NCBI RefSeq assembly: GCF_004761975.1
Contig: NZ_RQII01000013.1
Span: forward strand, 1 to 64,000
DNA from: Planococcus koreensis
GTDB lineage: Bacteria > Bacillota > Bacilli > Bacillales_A > Planococcaceae
Reading direction: 5' to 3'
DNA: 64,000 nucleotides
A model generated the notes under the pieces. It made no database searches, was not told where the DNA came from, and was given only the letters and a program-made list of their open reading frames with translations. Position numbers and translations under genes: made by a program. Shown here one piece after another: positions 10,458-18,954 of the stretch (the first letter of the stretch is position 1; each line of letters starts with the position of its first letter).

Positions 10458-10700
10458 ACTATTATCAAAACGTTGACGAGAAGAAGTACGTGCGCACGCT
10501 CTTTAGAGAAGACCTCCACCGGCTGAAAGGGGTCTGGGCCGCTGCGGCATCGAAATGCCTCTCTGAGTGCTGAGTCGAATCAAGTAGACCAGACGTACCG
10601 CCTGCGTTAAAGGCTTCGAGAGAGAAGGCACAGCCCTTCTAATCAGAGTGGAACCGCGCAACTATGCGTCTCTGTCATTAATTTGACAGGGGCGCTTTTT
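10458..10700 (+). ncRNA. T-box riboswitch, cysteine type
   Basis: A leader upstream of cysE-cysS with canonical T-box parts. The apical loop motif GCTGAAA is at 10523-10529 and a loop-E AGTA at 10485-10488 faces GAA at 10552-10554. The T-box proper AGAGTGGAACCGCG is at 10645-10658 and a terminator at 10666-10700. Between the helices GAGA (10478) / TCTC (10560) and the distal stem, the 3' specifier strand GAAATGCC carries UGC (Cys) at 10556-10558. The TGGA of the T-box bulge pairs with a tRNA whose discriminator is U73, as in tRNA-Cys. Uncharged tRNA-Cys would therefore antiterminate into the serine acetyltransferase and cysteinyl-tRNA synthetase genes. Confidence 0.93.
10666..10700 (+). terminator. 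T-box terminator before cysE
   Basis: A 12-bp stem (10666-10677 with 10684-10695, G-U pairs allowed) is followed by five T. It is mutually exclusive with the antiterminator that includes the T-box bulge. Confidence 0.88.
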
Positions 10701-10733
10701 ATTTTGCCTAAGGTTACGAAAGGAGTTAAGAAG

Positions 10734-11396
10734 ATGTGGAAGTTATTGAAAGAAGACATTGATGTTATTTTCGAACAAGATCCGGCCGCCCGCAGCTATT
10801 TGGAAGTGATTTTGACGTACGCCGGCCTCCATGCCATTTGGTCGCACCGGCTGGCCCATTTCTTTTTCAAGAATAAATTATTTTTCATCGCACGGGCTAT
10901 TTCCCAAATCAGCCGCTTTTTCACGGGTATCGAAATCCACCCGGGCGCCGTCATCGGCCGCCGGTTCTTCATTGACCACGGCATGGGCGTAGTCATCGGC
11001 GAGACGTGCATCATCGGCGATGACGTGACGCTTTACCAAGGCGTGACGCTCGGCGGTACAGGCAAAGAGCGCGGAAAACGCCATCCGACATTGGAAGACG
11101 GTGTGCTGGTCGCGACCGGTGCGAAAGTGCTTGGTTCGATTGTCATCGGCGCCAATTCGAAAGTGGGAGCTGGTTCGGTTGTGCTGAAAGACGTGCCGCC
11201 AAATTCGACCGTTGTCGGAATTCCGGGCAAGGTGGTCATGCAAAATGGCGTCAAAGTGAAGCAAGACTTGAACCACCAGAACATGCCGGATCCGGTCATG
11301 GACAAATGCGACAGCATGGAAATGAAAATCGCTGCGCTGCAGCGTGAAGTGGACCAATTGAAAAATGCTCAAAAGAAAGCAGGGGAACCCCAATGA
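10734..11396 (+). CDS. cysE: CysE, serine O-acetyltransferase
   Basis: A 220-residue enzyme that acetylates L-serine with acetyl-CoA, the committed step of cysteine synthesis. The N-terminal helical part ([20 protein letters not shown]) is followed by a left-handed beta helix of hexapeptide repeats ([36 protein letters not shown]). The start at 10734 has GAAAGGAG 8 nt upstream; the longer frame beginning at 10683 would lie in the T-box terminator. It overlaps cysS by 4 nt and is controlled by the upstream Cys T-box. Confidence 0.95.
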   Translation: MWKLLKEDIDVIFEQDPAARSYLEVILTYAGLHAIWSHRLAHFFFKNKLFFIARAISQISRFFTGIEIHPGAVIGRRFFIDHGMGVVIGETCIIGDDVTLYQGVTLGGTGKERGKRHPTLEDGVLVATGAKVLGSIVIGANSKVGAGSVVLKDVPPNSTVVGIPGKVVMQNGVKVKQDLNHQNMPDPVMDKCDSMEMKIAALQREVDQLKNAQKKAGEPQ

Positions 11397-12793
11397 CGAT
11401 CCAAATTTTTAATTCATTGTCACGCCAAAAAGAGGCGTTTATTCCGCTGGAAGCGGGAAAAGTAAAGATGTATGTGTGCGGGCCGACCGTCTATAATTAC
11501 ATCCACATCGGCAACGCTCGCCCAGTGATCGTCTATGATACGGTGCGCCGCTACTTGGAATACCGTGGCTATGACGTAACGTATGTGTCTAATTTCACGG
11601 ATGTCGACGACAAGCTGATCAAGGCAGCCAACGAACTGGGTGTGGAAGTGCCGGAAGTGGCAGAGCGTTTTATCAATGCGTATTTTGAAGATACGAAAGC
11701 GCTCGGCTGCGGCGAAGCGGATGTCCATCCGCGGGTAACAGGGCACATGCCGCAAATTGTCGATTTCATCAACGTGCTGATTGAGAAAGGCTATGCCTAT
11801 GAGTCGCAGGGGGATGTCTACTACCGCACCCGCAAATTCGAAGGCTACGGCAAATTGTCGCATCAATCGGTCGACGAGCTGAAAATCGGCGCACGCATTG
11901 AAACGGGCGACAAAAAAGAAGATGCGTTGGATTTTGTGCTGTGGAAAACGGCGAAACCCGGCGAAATCTCTTGGGAAAGCCCGTGGGGCAAAGGGCGTCC
12001 GGGCTGGCATATTGAATGCTCGGTAATGGCGCGTGAGCACCTCGGCGACACGATCGACATCCACGCCGGCGGACAGGATTTGACGTTCCCGCACCACGAA
12101 AACGAAATTGCGCAGTCGGAAGCGCTGACAGGCAAACCATTTGCGCGCTACTGGATGCACAATGGCTATATTAATATCGACAATGAAAAAATGTCCAAAT
12201 CACTGAATAATTTCGTGTTGGTCAATGACATCTTGAAAGAGCTGGATGCACAAGTGCTGCGCTTCTTCATGCTGTCCGTGCATTACCGCCATCCGATCAA
12301 TTACTCGCAGCAATTGGTGGAAGATGCTATCGCGGCGTTGGACCGCCTGCGCACGGCATACGCCAATTTGAAGCATCGCTTGCAAGCGTCCGCCGACCTC
12401 GGGGACCATTCGGACATCTGGCTGTCGAAAATGGACGCCATCAAAACGGAATTCATTGAAACGATGGATGACGATTTCAATACGGCCAATGCCATTTCGA
12501 AGCTCTTTGATTTGTCGAAGCTGTCGAATACGTATTTGTTGGAAAAGCAGACTTCAACGCAGGTGCTATCGGCATTTATCGCGATGTTCGACGAATTGGC
12601 AGGCGTTCTCGGGCTGCCGTTCAACCAACAGGAAGAATTATTGGATGAAGAAGTAGAAGCTTTGCTTGCGGAACGGATCGAAGCACGCAAGAATCGTGAT
12701 TTCGCCCGTGCCGATGAAATCCGCGATTTGTTCAAAGAGAAAAACATTATTTTGGAAGATACAGCGCAAGGCACGCGTTGGAAGCGGGGGTAA
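11393..12793 (+). CDS. cysS: CysS, cysteinyl-tRNA synthetase
   Basis: A 466-residue class I synthetase that activates cysteine and charges tRNA-Cys. The HIGH-type motif is in [17 protein letters not shown], zinc ligands include C of MYVCGPT and the C and H residues of [13 protein letters not shown] and [11 protein letters not shown], and the KMSKS loop is intact near residue 267. It is translationally coupled to cysE by an ATGA overlap and to mrnC by a 4-nt gap. Control by the cysteine T-box fits its product. Confidence 0.97.
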   Translation: MTIQIFNSLSRQKEAFIPLEAGKVKMYVCGPTVYNYIHIGNARPVIVYDTVRRYLEYRGYDVTYVSNFTDVDDKLIKAANELGVEVPEVAERFINAYFEDTKALGCGEADVHPRVTGHMPQIVDFINVLIEKGYAYESQGDVYYRTRKFEGYGKLSHQSVDELKIGARIETGDKKEDALDFVLWKTAKPGEISWESPWGKGRPGWHIECSVMAREHLGDTIDIHAGGQDLTFPHHENEIAQSEALTGKPFARYWMHNGYINIDNEKMSKSLNNFVLVNDILKELDAQVLRFFMLSVHYRHPINYSQQLVEDAIAALDRLRTAYANLKHRLQASADLGDHSDIWLSKMDAIKTEFIETMDDDFNTANAISKLFDLSKLSNTYLLEKQTSTQVLSAFIAMFDELAGVLGLPFNQQEELLDEEVEALLAERIEARKNRDFARADEIRDLFKEKNIILEDTAQGTRWKRG

Positions 12794-12797
12794 CGGC

Positions 12798-13217
12798 ATG
12801 AATGTGTTACGGAACCAGGATGTCGACCAGCTGAACGGGCTGGCACTTGCTTATATGGGTGACGCAGTCTACGAGCAGGCGGTGCGCGAACATTTGCTGC
12901 GCTCCGGGCGCGTCAAACCGAATACGCTCCATCGCCAGGCGACGACGTTCGTCTCGGCGAAAGCCCAGGCGATGGTCTTGAAACGTTTGACGGAAGAAGG
13001 TTTTTTGACGGAAGACGAATTGGCGGTCATGCGGCGCGGTCGCAACGCCAAGTCGGGCTCTGTACCGAAAAATACCGATGTCCAGACCTATAATTTCAGT
13101 ACCGCGTTCGAAGCGGTTTTGGGCTGGCTTTATTTGAAAGAACGGCAAGAGCGGACAGACGAGGTCATCCGCTACGCCATCGAAATCGTGGAAGAGTTGA
13201 GAGGAGTGGTCAAATGA
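12798..13217 (+). CDS. mrnC: MrnC, Mini-ribonuclease III
   Basis: A 139-residue RNase III catalytic domain without the double-stranded RNA-binding domain. [20 protein letters not shown] near residue 14 is the family signature, with the catalytic Asp in GDAVYE. In Bacillus it matures the ends of 23S rRNA precursor. The ATG at 12798 is chosen because the longer frame opening at 12666 lies within cysS; a weak G-rich site precedes it. It overlaps rlmB by 4 nt. Confidence 0.94.
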   Translation: MNVLRNQDVDQLNGLALAYMGDAVYEQAVREHLLRSGRVKPNTLHRQATTFVSAKAQAMVLKRLTEEGFLTEDELAVMRRGRNAKSGSVPKNTDVQTYNFSTAFEAVLGWLYLKERQERTDEVIRYAIEIVEELRGVVK

Positions 13218-13966
13218 GCGAAGAACTAACGCCAGAAATCATAGGCGGCAAAAATCCTGTACTGGAAGCGCTGCGCGCCGACCGCGATGTCAATAAAATC
13301 TGGATCGCTGAAGGCGTCCAGAAAAAAGGCATCACGGAAATATTGGAACTGGCTAAAGAGAAAAAAGTCTTGGTGCAATTCGTGCCGAAGAAAAAGATCG
13401 ACAGCCTGACGGATTCCAACCACCAAGGAATCGCGGCAGCAGTTGCGGCGTATAATTACGCGGAGCTGGATGATTTGTTCGAAGCGGCGGCAAAACGCTC
13501 TGAAGATCCATTCTTTCTCATTCTTGATGAACTGGAAGATCCGCATAATTTAGGGTCCATCATGCGGACAGCCGATGCGATCGGTGTCCACGGGTTGATT
13601 ATTCCGAGGCGCCGGGCAGTCGGGTTGACAGCGGTTGTTGCAAAAGCCTCGACAGGTGCAATTGAGCACGTGCCAGTGGTGCGCGTCAATAATTTGTCGC
13701 AGACTGTCGATGAATTGAAGAAGCGTGGTTTGTGGATCGCCGGCACAGACGCAAAAGAATCGGCCGATTACCGCACGATGGATGCGAAATTGCCGTTAGC
13801 TGTCGTCATCGGCAGTGAAGGCAAAGGCATGAGCCGCTTGCTGCGTGAGAAATGCGACTTCCTTTATCAGCTGCCGATGGTCGGGCATGTCACGTCGCTG
13901 AATGCGTCAGTCGCTGCAAGCCTGTTAATGTACGAAGTTTACAGAAAGCGCAATCCGCTGGGTTGA
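13214..13966 (+). CDS. rlmB: RlmB-type 23S rRNA (guanosine-2'-O) methyltransferase
   Basis: A 250-residue SPOUT (TrmH-type) methyltransferase. The N-terminal substrate-binding domain includes [20 protein letters not shown]. The knotted SAM domain shows [16 protein letters not shown] (motif 1), [10 protein letters not shown] (motif 2) and [17 protein letters not shown] (motif 3). Its closest named homologue is YacO/RlmB of Bacillus. An exact target nucleotide cannot be proved from sequence. It is coupled to mrnC by ATGA and followed by rae1 after 4 bp. Confidence 0.93.
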   Translation: MSEELTPEIIGGKNPVLEALRADRDVNKIWIAEGVQKKGITEILELAKEKKVLVQFVPKKKIDSLTDSNHQGIAAAVAAYNYAELDDLFEAAAKRSEDPFFLILDELEDPHNLGSIMRTADAIGVHGLIIPRRRAVGLTAVVAKASTGAIEHVPVVRVNNLSQTVDELKKRGLWIAGTDAKESADYRTMDAKLPLAVVIGSEGKGMSRLLREKCDFLYQLPMVGHVTSLNASVAASLLMYEVYRKRNPLG

Positions 13967-13970
13967 GGCA

Positions 13971-14480
13971 ATGGACATTCTACTGGTGGATGGGTATAAC
14001 ATCATTGGGGATTGGCCGGAACTGCAGAAACTGAAAAAAGACAAATTGGCGGATGCCCGGGATCGGCTGATCGAGCGGATGGCGGAATACCAGAGCTATA
14101 AGGGATGGCGCGTCATTATCATTTTTGACGCCCATTTGGTTCCCGGCATCGAAGCGAAAGACCGGCGCCACGACATTGAAGTGATTTTCACCCGGGAAAG
14201 TGAAACGGCCGACGAACGAATCGAGAAGCTGGCAGACAGTTTGGGCAACCGGCGTGATCAAATTTACGTTGCCACATCGGATATGACCGAGCAGCGAGTG
14301 ATTTTTGGCAAAGGCGCATTAAGAATTTCGGCTCGGGAACTGGAAATTGAAACAGAGGAAATCCAGCGAGATATTACAAAAAAAGTAAAAGAAATCCAGG
14401 AGCAGCGTGCCTTCTCCAAGATTCTGCTATCAGATGAAATAGCTGAAATTTTCGAAAAATGGCGGCGCGGGCAGAAATGA
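13971..14480 (+). CDS. rae1: Rae1 (YacP), ribosome-associated NYN/PIN endoribonuclease
   Basis: A 169-residue NYN-domain protein. The acidic metal-site motifs LLVDGYNIIGDW at the start and VIIIFDAH near residue 48 are intact, as is VATSDMTEQRVIF near residue 100. In B. subtilis the homologue Rae1 enters the ribosomal A site and cuts mRNA in a translation-dependent way. It sits 4 bp after rlmB, so it is part of the cysE-cysS-mrnC-rlmB operon, a set of RNA-processing genes. The name follows the Bacillus homologue. Confidence 0.9.
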   Translation: MDILLVDGYNIIGDWPELQKLKKDKLADARDRLIERMAEYQSYKGWRVIIIFDAHLVPGIEAKDRRHDIEVIFTRESETADERIEKLADSLGNRRDQIYVATSDMTEQRVIFGKGALRISARELEIETEEIQRDITKKVKEIQEQRAFSKILLSDEIAEIFEKWRRGQK

Positions 14481-14484
14481 TAGG

Positions 14485-14514
14485 TTGACGCTCAATTTTT
14501 GCTTCCTGTATACT
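14485..14514 (+). promoter_or_regulatory. Promoter of sigH
   Basis: TTGACG at 14485-14490 and TATACT at 14509-14514 with 18-bp spacing lie just after the rae1 stop, giving a short leader before the sigH ribosome binding site. Confidence 0.75.
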
Positions 14515-14548
14515 GATGATATCGAGGCTCGCAACCGGAGGGATAGCC

Positions 14549-15199
14549 GTGGTAAATCATGAGCAAGTTCAAGCCCAACGATTCACAGAAATGTCAGATG
14601 AAGAACTTGTCAGCGTAGTCCACAGCGGAAATACTGAGGCCTTGGATTATTTAATTACGAAATATCGACATTTTGTCCGTATGAAAGCGCGTTCCTACTT
14701 TCTGATTGGCGCCGATAAGGAAGATATCATCCAGGAAGGGATGATCGGCCTATATAAGGCGATCCGTGATTTCCGCAGCGATAAATTATCATCGTTCCGC
14801 GCGTTTGCCGAATTGTGCATCATCCGCCAGATCATCACGGCGATCAAAACGGCGACCCGCCAAAAACATATTCCGCTTAATTCCTACGTTTCGCTGGATA
14901 AACCGATCTACGATGAAGAATCGGACCGGACACTGATGGATGTGCTGACAGGCAACGGGGTGGATGATCCTGAAGAATTGATGATCAACAATGAAGAGTT
15001 CATGTACATGGAAGCAAAAATGGGTGAAGTGCTCAGCAACCTCGAAAGAGAAGTGCTAGCGCTCTATCTTGATGGACAATCCTATCAGGAAATTTCAGAA
15101 AAATTAGAACGCCATGTCAAATCCATTGATAATGCGCTGCAGCGCGTCAAGCGCAAATTGGAGCGACATCTTCAGCTGGACGAGACGCAGACGTCCTGA
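14549..15199 (+). CDS. sigH: SigH, RNA polymerase sigma factor
   Basis: A 216-residue sigma-70 family factor like the Spo0H sigma-H of Bacillus. Region 2 contains DYLITKYRHFVRMKARSYFLIGADKEDIIQEGMIGLYKAIRDF (described here by residues 35-75), and region 4 has the helix-turn-helix LDGQSYQEISEKLERHVKSIDNALQRVKRKL near the C terminus. The GTG at 14549 is taken because CGGAGGG is 6 nt upstream; the frame extends to 14516 without a site. In Bacillus it serves early sporulation and competence genes; in non-sporulating Planococcus relatives the role is probably stationary-phase or competence gene control. Confidence 0.92.
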   Translation: MVNHEQVQAQRFTEMSDEELVSVVHSGNTEALDYLITKYRHFVRMKARSYFLIGADKEDIIQEGMIGLYKAIRDFRSDKLSSFRAFAELCIIRQIITAIKTATRQKHIPLNSYVSLDKPIYDEESDRTLMDVLTGNGVDDPEELMINNEEFMYMEAKMGEVLSNLEREVLALYLDGQSYQEISEKLERHVKSIDNALQRVKRKLERHLQLDETQTS

Positions 15200-15204
15200 C
15201 GCTG

Positions 15205-15233
15205 TTGACAGGTTACTTTTAAGATGCTAATCT
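15205..15233 (+). promoter_or_regulatory. Promoter of rpmG-secE-nusG
   Basis: TTGACA at 15205-15210 and an extended -10 TGC-TAATCT ending at 15233 with 17-bp spacing sit just after sigH. Confidence 0.8.
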
Positions 15234-15268
15234 GGAAAAAGCTGAAAACTCGAATAGGGTGAAGAAAT

Positions 15269-15415
15269 ATGGCTAAAAAAATCGTTTTAAGCTGCTCGAA
15301 ATGTGCATCCCGCAATTATACGGTTCCGGCGCGTTCGGAATCCAGCACACGTTTGGAACTTAATAAATTCTGTGCTCATTGCAATGGGCATACCGTGCAT
15401 AAACAAACGATATGA
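15269..15415 (+). CDS. rpmG: 50S ribosomal protein L33, zinc-binding form
   Basis: A 48-residue protein read directly from the sequence: MAKKIVLSCSKCASRNYT at the start and LNKFCAHCNGHTVHKQTI at the end. Two CxxC pairs (C9/C12 and C35/C38) show the zinc-binding (C+) type of L33. AGGGTGA precedes the ATG. The position before secE-nusG matches other Bacillales. Zinc-free paralogues elsewhere in the genome may replace it under zinc starvation; that is family knowledge, not visible here. Confidence 0.93.
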   Translation: MAKKIVLSCSKCASRNYTVPARSESSTRLELNKFCAHCNGHTVHKQTI

Positions 15416-15475
15416 ATATTAAGTGAATGCCGAACGATATAGAGTGATTTTAAATTTTCGGAGGTTTTTTAAACA

Positions 15476-15661
15476 ATGGGCAACATTGGCAGTTTCTTTA
15501 AGAACGTCGTTTCGGAAATGAGAAAAGTTAGCTGGCCTAAACGCAAAGAACTGACACGCTACACAATAGTGGTTCTTTCAACGGTCATCTTCATGGCTCT
15601 TTTCTTCGCATTGATTGATTCAGGCATCTCGGAATTATTCCGCTGGTTCTTGGCGCTTTAA
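15476..15661 (+). CDS. secE: SecE, preprotein translocase subunit
   Basis: A 61-residue protein with a short amphipathic N terminus containing the conserved VVSEMRKVSWPKRKELTRYT region and a single transmembrane helix (VVLSTVIFMALFFALID). It clamps SecY in the SecYEG channel of the cytoplasmic membrane. GGAGG lies upstream of ATG 15476. It is followed by a terminator-like hairpin and nusG. Confidence 0.95.
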   Translation: MGNIGSFFKNVVSEMRKVSWPKRKELTRYTIVVLSTVIFMALFFALIDSGISELFRWFLAL

Positions 15662-15690
15662 AGGATCAACAACAATAACATGTCAAAAAT

Positions 15691-15720
15691 AGCCCGTCAG
15701 CAGTTGAGAACGGGTTTTTT
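15691..15720 (+). terminator. Terminator-like hairpin between secE and nusG
   Basis: A short stem AGCCCGT/ACGGGTT with a 12-nt loop is followed by six T. It could partially terminate rpmG-secE transcripts before nusG; the stem is only about 7 bp. Confidence 0.55.
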
Positions 15721-15732
15721 CATTTGGTGAAA

Positions 15733-15757
15733 AAAGGAGGGACGGACGTTTAGTCCG
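15733..15757 (+). promoter_or_regulatory. nusG ribosome binding site with a hairpin spacer
   Basis: AAAGGAGG at 15733-15740 is 24 nt from the only plausible nusG ATG at 15765. Between them CGGAC (15743-15747) and GTCCG (15753-15757) form a 5-bp stem with a GTTTA loop. Folding would bring the Shine-Dalgarno to a normal effective spacing of about 9 nt. No other start codon lies at normal distance from the site. Confidence 0.65.
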
Positions 15758-15764
15758 AACGAAT

Positions 15765-16298
15765 ATGGAGAAAAATTGGTATGTGGTCCATACGTATTCC
15801 GGATACGAGAACAAGGTGAAAGCGAATTTGGAGAAGCGTGTCGAAACGATGGGCATGCAAGACAAGATCTTCCGCGTCATCATCCCGGAAGAACAAGAAA
15901 CAGATTTCAAAGATGGCAAAAAACGTACGGTCATGCGCAAAACCTTCCCGGGTTACGTGCTGGTTGAATTGATCATGACGGATGAATCTTGGTATGTTGT
16001 ACGCAACACGCCGGGTGTAACCGGCTTTATCGGTTCATCGGGCGGAGGCGCGAAACCGACGCCGCTTTTAGATGAAGAAGTCGATTTCATCCTGAAACAG
16101 ATGGGCATGGCTGCGCGCAAAGTGGATATCGACTTTGCAGTGGGCGATACCGTTGAAGTCATGGAAGGGCCATTTGCGAACTTCCAAGGGAAAGTCGAAG
16201 AGATCGACGAAACAAAAGGCAAAGTCAAAGTGTCGATCGATATTTTTGGCCGTGAAACAAAAATGGAACTTGATTTTGAGCAAGCCCATAAAATTTAA
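15765..16298 (+). CDS. nusG: NusG, transcription elongation factor
   Basis: A 177-residue protein, the same length as B. subtilis NusG. The N-terminal NGN domain starts KNWYVVHTYSGYENKVKANL and contains FPGYVLVE, and the C-terminal KOW domain has VEVMEGPFANFQGKVEEID. It binds RNA polymerase and in Gram-positives promotes pausing and couples to ribosomal S10. The start is the first ATG; its ribosome binding site is unusually far upstream, bridged by a hairpin. A separate promoter for rplK follows. Confidence 0.96.
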   Translation: MEKNWYVVHTYSGYENKVKANLEKRVETMGMQDKIFRVIIPEEQETDFKDGKKRTVMRKTFPGYVLVELIMTDESWYVVRNTPGVTGFIGSSGGGAKPTPLLDEEVDFILKQMGMAARKVDIDFAVGDTVEVMEGPFANFQGKVEEIDETKGKVKVSIDIFGRETKMELDFEQAHKI

Positions 16299-16305
16299 AT
16301 ACCCC

Positions 16306-16334
16306 TTGCTATTCTCTTAGGGAAGTGGTATTAT
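16306..16334 (+). promoter_or_regulatory. Promoter of the L11-L1 (rplK-rplA) operon
   Basis: TTGCTA at 16306-16311 and an extended -10 TGG-TATTAT ending at 16334 are 17 bp apart. The resulting leader contains the first L1-operator-like hairpin. Confidence 0.75.
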
Positions 16335-16409
16335 TTCATAGGTCAGACTGTCATCAGACAATTTGTACAAGCTAATTAATTCTATCAACATAGTTGACAG
16401 AGATATTGA

Positions 16410-16434
16410 GTGGGAGGGGAAACCCTATTACCAC
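16410..16434 (+). promoter_or_regulatory. L1-binding-type operator in the rplK leader
   Basis: GTGG (16410) pairs with CCAC (16431) and GGG (16417) pairs with CCC (16423), leaving an asymmetric internal loop (GAG against TATTA). This is the architecture of the L1 site in 23S rRNA helix 76 and in L11-operon leaders. L1 binding would repress translation of the operon. Confidence 0.7.
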
Positions 16435-16460
16435 ATCACGGACTTAAGGAGGTGTGTTTC

Positions 16461-16886
16461 GTGGCTAAAAAAGTTATTAAAGTTGTAAAATTGCAGATCC
16501 CTGCAGCAAAAGCTAATCCAGCGCCACCAGTTGGTCCAGCATTGGGTCAAGCAGGTGTTAACATCATGGGCTTCTGTAAAGAGTTCAACGCGCGTACGGC
16601 AGATCAAGCAGGACTGATCATTCCAGTTGAGATTTCAGTATTTGAAGATCGTTCATTTACATTCATTACGAAAACTCCACCCGCAGCTGTTCTACTTAAA
16701 GTAGCAGCCGGTATTGAATCAGGTTCAGGCGAACCGAACCGCAATAAAGTAGCGACTGTAAAACGCGACAAAGTTCGCGAAATCGCAGAAACTAAAATGC
16801 CAGATCTAAATGCTGCTTCAGTTGAAGCTGCAATGTTGATGGTTGAAGGTACTGCTCGCAGCATGGGCATTACAATCGAAGACTAA
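16461..16886 (+). CDS. rplK: 50S ribosomal protein L11
   Basis: A 141-residue protein of the GTPase-associated centre of the large subunit. Proline-rich [21 protein letters not shown] near residue 20 and the C-terminal rRNA-binding domain ending in [10 protein letters not shown] are typical. The GTG at 16461 follows AAGGAGGTG by 7 nt and gives the family start [12 protein letters not shown]; the frame upstream to 16410 is leader sequence. It is cotranscribed with rplA. Confidence 0.97.
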   Translation: MAKKVIKVVKLQIPAAKANPAPPVGPALGQAGVNIMGFCKEFNARTADQAGLIIPVEISVFEDRSFTFITKTPPAAVLLKVAAGIESGSGEPNRNKVATVKRDKVREIAETKMPDLNAASVEAAMLMVEGTARSMGITIED

Positions 16887-16946
16887 TACAGCAGTTGTTT
16901 TTGGATGGGTTGCGTGTGTTCAATGTGAACCGCGCAGCCTTTAATC

Positions 16947-16972
16947 GTGGGAGGTTTAAACCGTTAGACCAC
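16947..16972 (+). promoter_or_regulatory. Second L1-binding-type operator, before rplA
   Basis: GTGGGAGG at 16947-16954 and CCGTTAGACCAC at 16961-16972 repeat the pattern of the rplK leader hairpin: outer GTGG/CCAC stem, inner GG/CC pairs, and a purine-rich GAG against GTTAGA internal loop. It ends 3 nt before the AAGGAGG ribosome binding site of rplA. Confidence 0.65.
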
Positions 16973-16991
16973 AACAAGGAGGACGTTTAAA

Positions 16992-17687
16992 ATGGCTAAA
17001 ACAGGCAAAAAGCTGCAAGATGCAGCAAAATTGATCGACCGCACAAAACTTTACGAAGCTAAAGAAGCGATCGAACTTGCTAAAAAAGCAAGCACAGTGA
17101 ACTTTGATGCAACAGTAGAAGTGGCTTTCCGTCTTGGAATCGACACGCGCAAGAACGACCAGCAAATCCGTGGAGCGGTAGTGCTTCCAAACGGTACTGG
17201 TAAAACTCAAAGCGTATTGGTTTTCGCTAAAGGCGAAAAACTTAAAGAAGCTGAAGCAGCTGGCGCAGATTTCGTCGGCGATGCTGAATATATCCAAAAA
17301 ATCCAACAAGGATGGTTTGACTTCGATGTTATCGTTGCAACTCCTGACATGATGGGTGAAGTTGGTAAACTTGGACGCGTTTTAGGGCCAAAAGGCTTAA
17401 TGCCAAACCCGAAAACAGGCACAGTTACATTTGATGTAACAAAAGCTGTTCAAGAAATCAAAGCTGGTAAAGTGGAATACCGTGCAGACAAAACGGGTAT
17501 CATCCATGCGCCAATCGGGAAAGTCTCTTTCGAAGACGGCAAACTTGCTGAAAACTTGGAAGCGATCTACGATGTTGTCCTTAAAGCTAAGCCATCGGCT
17601 GCTAAAGGCGTATACATCAAATCCCTAAACGTAACAACTACAATGGGACCTGCTGTTAAAGTGGATACTTCTACTGTAGGAAAATAA
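16992..17687 (+). CDS. rplA: 50S ribosomal protein L1
   Basis: A 231-residue two-domain protein of the L1 stalk that also represses its own operon by binding m[22 protein letters not shown] near residue 130 is the family signature, and [18 protein letters not shown] follows. AAGGAGG is 9 nt upstream of ATG 16992. An L1-operator-like hairpin lies directly in front of its ribosome binding site, so direct autoregulation of this gene as well as rplK is likely. Confidence 0.97.
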   Translation: MAKTGKKLQDAAKLIDRTKLYEAKEAIELAKKASTVNFDATVEVAFRLGIDTRKNDQQIRGAVVLPNGTGKTQSVLVFAKGEKLKEAEAAGADFVGDAEYIQKIQQGWFDFDVIVATPDMMGEVGKLGRVLGPKGLMPNPKTGTVTFDVTKAVQEIKAGKVEYRADKTGIIHAPIGKVSFEDGKLAENLEAIYDVVLKAKPSAAKGVYIKSLNVTTTMGPAVKVDTSTVGK

Positions 17688-17691
17688 GAGT

Positions 17692-17720
17692 TTGACAAAC
17701 CATTTCCACGTTGCTATAAT
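17692..17720 (+). promoter_or_regulatory. Strong promoter of rplJ-rplL
   Basis: Perfect TTGACA (17692-17697), 17-bp spacer and extended -10 TGC-TATAAT (17712-17720). It is the closest to consensus in the window. Confidence 0.9.
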
Positions 17721-17726
17721 TGCGAA

Positions 17727-17913
17727 GTTGTGAAATGCATATTTGTACCGCAGACAGCAGGGGCGCCAGCCGCTTAATTTATCCCTGCCGAGGACATGAT
17801 GAATTCAGTTGACATCTTTTTGATGCTGATATTATGCCTCTGTGTCTGTTTAGACCAGAGGCTTTTCTTATGGGCTGACGGTACGAATTGAAAAATCTAT
17901 AGGAGGTGCCAAA
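17727..17913 (+). ncRNA. L10-type ribosomal leader
   Basis: A 187-nt leader between the promoter and rplJ. It shows a GCAGGG (17757) / CCCTGC (17783) helix and an intrinsic terminator at 17836-17869 before the ribosome binding site. In Firmicutes the L10(L12)4 complex binds such leaders to regulate rplJ-rplL; the assignment here rests on position, the paired segments and the attenuator. Confidence 0.75.
17836..17869 (+). terminator. Attenuator in the rplJ leader
   Basis: GCCTCTG/CAGAGGC plus inner GTCT/AGAC form an 11-bp stem with one bulged T and a GTTT loop, followed by TTTTCTT. It lies 45 nt before rplJ. Confidence 0.8.
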
Positions 17914-18414
17914 ATGAGCAAAGCAGTTGAAACGAAAAAAGTTGTCGTGCAGACAATCGCTGATAAATTCAATGCTGCAGCTTCTGTTGTAGTTGTTGAT
18001 TACCGCGGTTTGAATGTTGCACAAGTAACAGAACTTCGTAAACAGCTTCGTGAAGCAGGCGTTGAGTTTAAAGTTTACAAAAACTCAATGACTCGCCGCG
18101 CGACAGAAATGCACGGTCTTGAAGCGATCAACGAACACTTGACAGGACCAAACGCAATTGCATTTTCTAACGAAGATGTAGTAGCTCCAGCGAGAATCAT
18201 CAACGATTTCGCTAAAAAGAACGAAGCGCTTGAAATTAAAGCGGGTATCATCGAAGGCACTGTTGCATCCGCTGACGATGTAAAAGCATTGGCAGAACTT
18301 CCATCACGCGAAGGTCTACTTTCTATGCTACTCAGCGTACTTCAAGCTCCAGTCCGCAACTTTGCTGCTATCACAAAAGCAGTTGCAGACAGCAAAGAAG
18401 AACAAGGCGCTTAA
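17914..18414 (+). CDS. rplJ: 50S ribosomal protein L10
   Basis: A 166-residue protein that anchors L7/L12 dimers to the large subunit. The globular N-terminal domain has [21 protein letters not shown] near residue 28 and the C-terminal helix ([19 protein letters not shown]) binds L7/L12. AGGAGGTGCC precedes ATG 17914. It is regulated by the leader and attenuator immediately upstream. Confidence 0.97.
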   Translation: MSKAVETKKVVVQTIADKFNAAASVVVVDYRGLNVAQVTELRKQLREAGVEFKVYKNSMTRRATEMHGLEAINEHLTGPNAIAFSNEDVVAPARIINDFAKKNEALEIKAGIIEGTVASADDVKALAELPSREGLLSMLLSVLQAPVRNFAAITKAVADSKEEQGA

Positions 18415-18470
18415 TAAGTTAGCCGGATAAGCACGACAAAAAAATCAACTTTCCATAGGAGGAAACTATA

Positions 18471-18830
18471 ATGACACAAGAACAAATCTTAGAAGCAATC
18501 AAAGAAATGACAGTTCTACAACTTAACGACCTTGTAAAAGCAATCGAAGAAGAGTTCGGCGTAACTGCTGCTGCTCCTGTTGCTGCAGCTGCTGCTGGCG
18601 GTGCTGCTGAAGAAGAACAAACTGAATTTGACGTAATCCTAGCTTCTGCTGGCGATCAAAAAATCAAAGTTATCAAAGCAGTACGCGAAGCTACTGGCCT
18701 AGGCTTGAAAGAAGCTAAAGCACTAGTTGACGAAGCTCCTAAAGCAATCAAAGAAGGCGTTACTAAAGAAGAAGCTGAAGAACTAAAAGGCAAACTTGAA
18801 GAAGTTGGCGCTTCAGTAGAAGTTAAATAA
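18471..18830 (+). CDS. rplL: 50S ribosomal protein L7/L12
   Basis: A 119-residue acidic stalk protein that recruits translational GTPases. The N-terminal dimerisation helix ([23 protein letters not shown]) is joined by an alanine-rich hinge ([15 protein letters not shown]) to the C-terminal domain with [30 protein letters not shown] precedes the ATG. Codon use is strongly biased, as expected for one of the most abundant proteins. A terminator follows. Confidence 0.98.
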   Translation: MTQEQILEAIKEMTVLQLNDLVKAIEEEFGVTAAAPVAAAAAGGAAEEEQTEFDVILASAGDQKIKVIKAVREATGLGLKEAKALVDEAPKAIKEGVTKEEAEELKGKLEEVGASVEVK

Positions 18831-18856
18831 TTTCAACACCTTTTGAATAAGAAAGA

Positions 18857-18886
18857 AGCTCGTCAGTATTCACCGACGGGCTTTTT
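18857..18886 (+). terminator. Terminator after rplL
   Basis: An 8-bp stem AGCTCGTC/GACGGGCT with a 10-nt loop is followed by TTTTT. It may be partly read through into the methyltransferase gene. Confidence 0.8.
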
Positions 18887-18954
18887 CTTCTTTTTAAAAC
18901 CGGAAATTCCGGTGCGGCAGCAGGCTGAGTTGATAAATGTAAGGAGGACTCCTT

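Noticed and set aside
17809-17835. TTGACA and TATTAT in the rplJ leader as a second promoter
   Set aside because: The spacer is only 15 bp and the -10 abuts the attenuator stem; a near-perfect promoter lies upstream at 17692.
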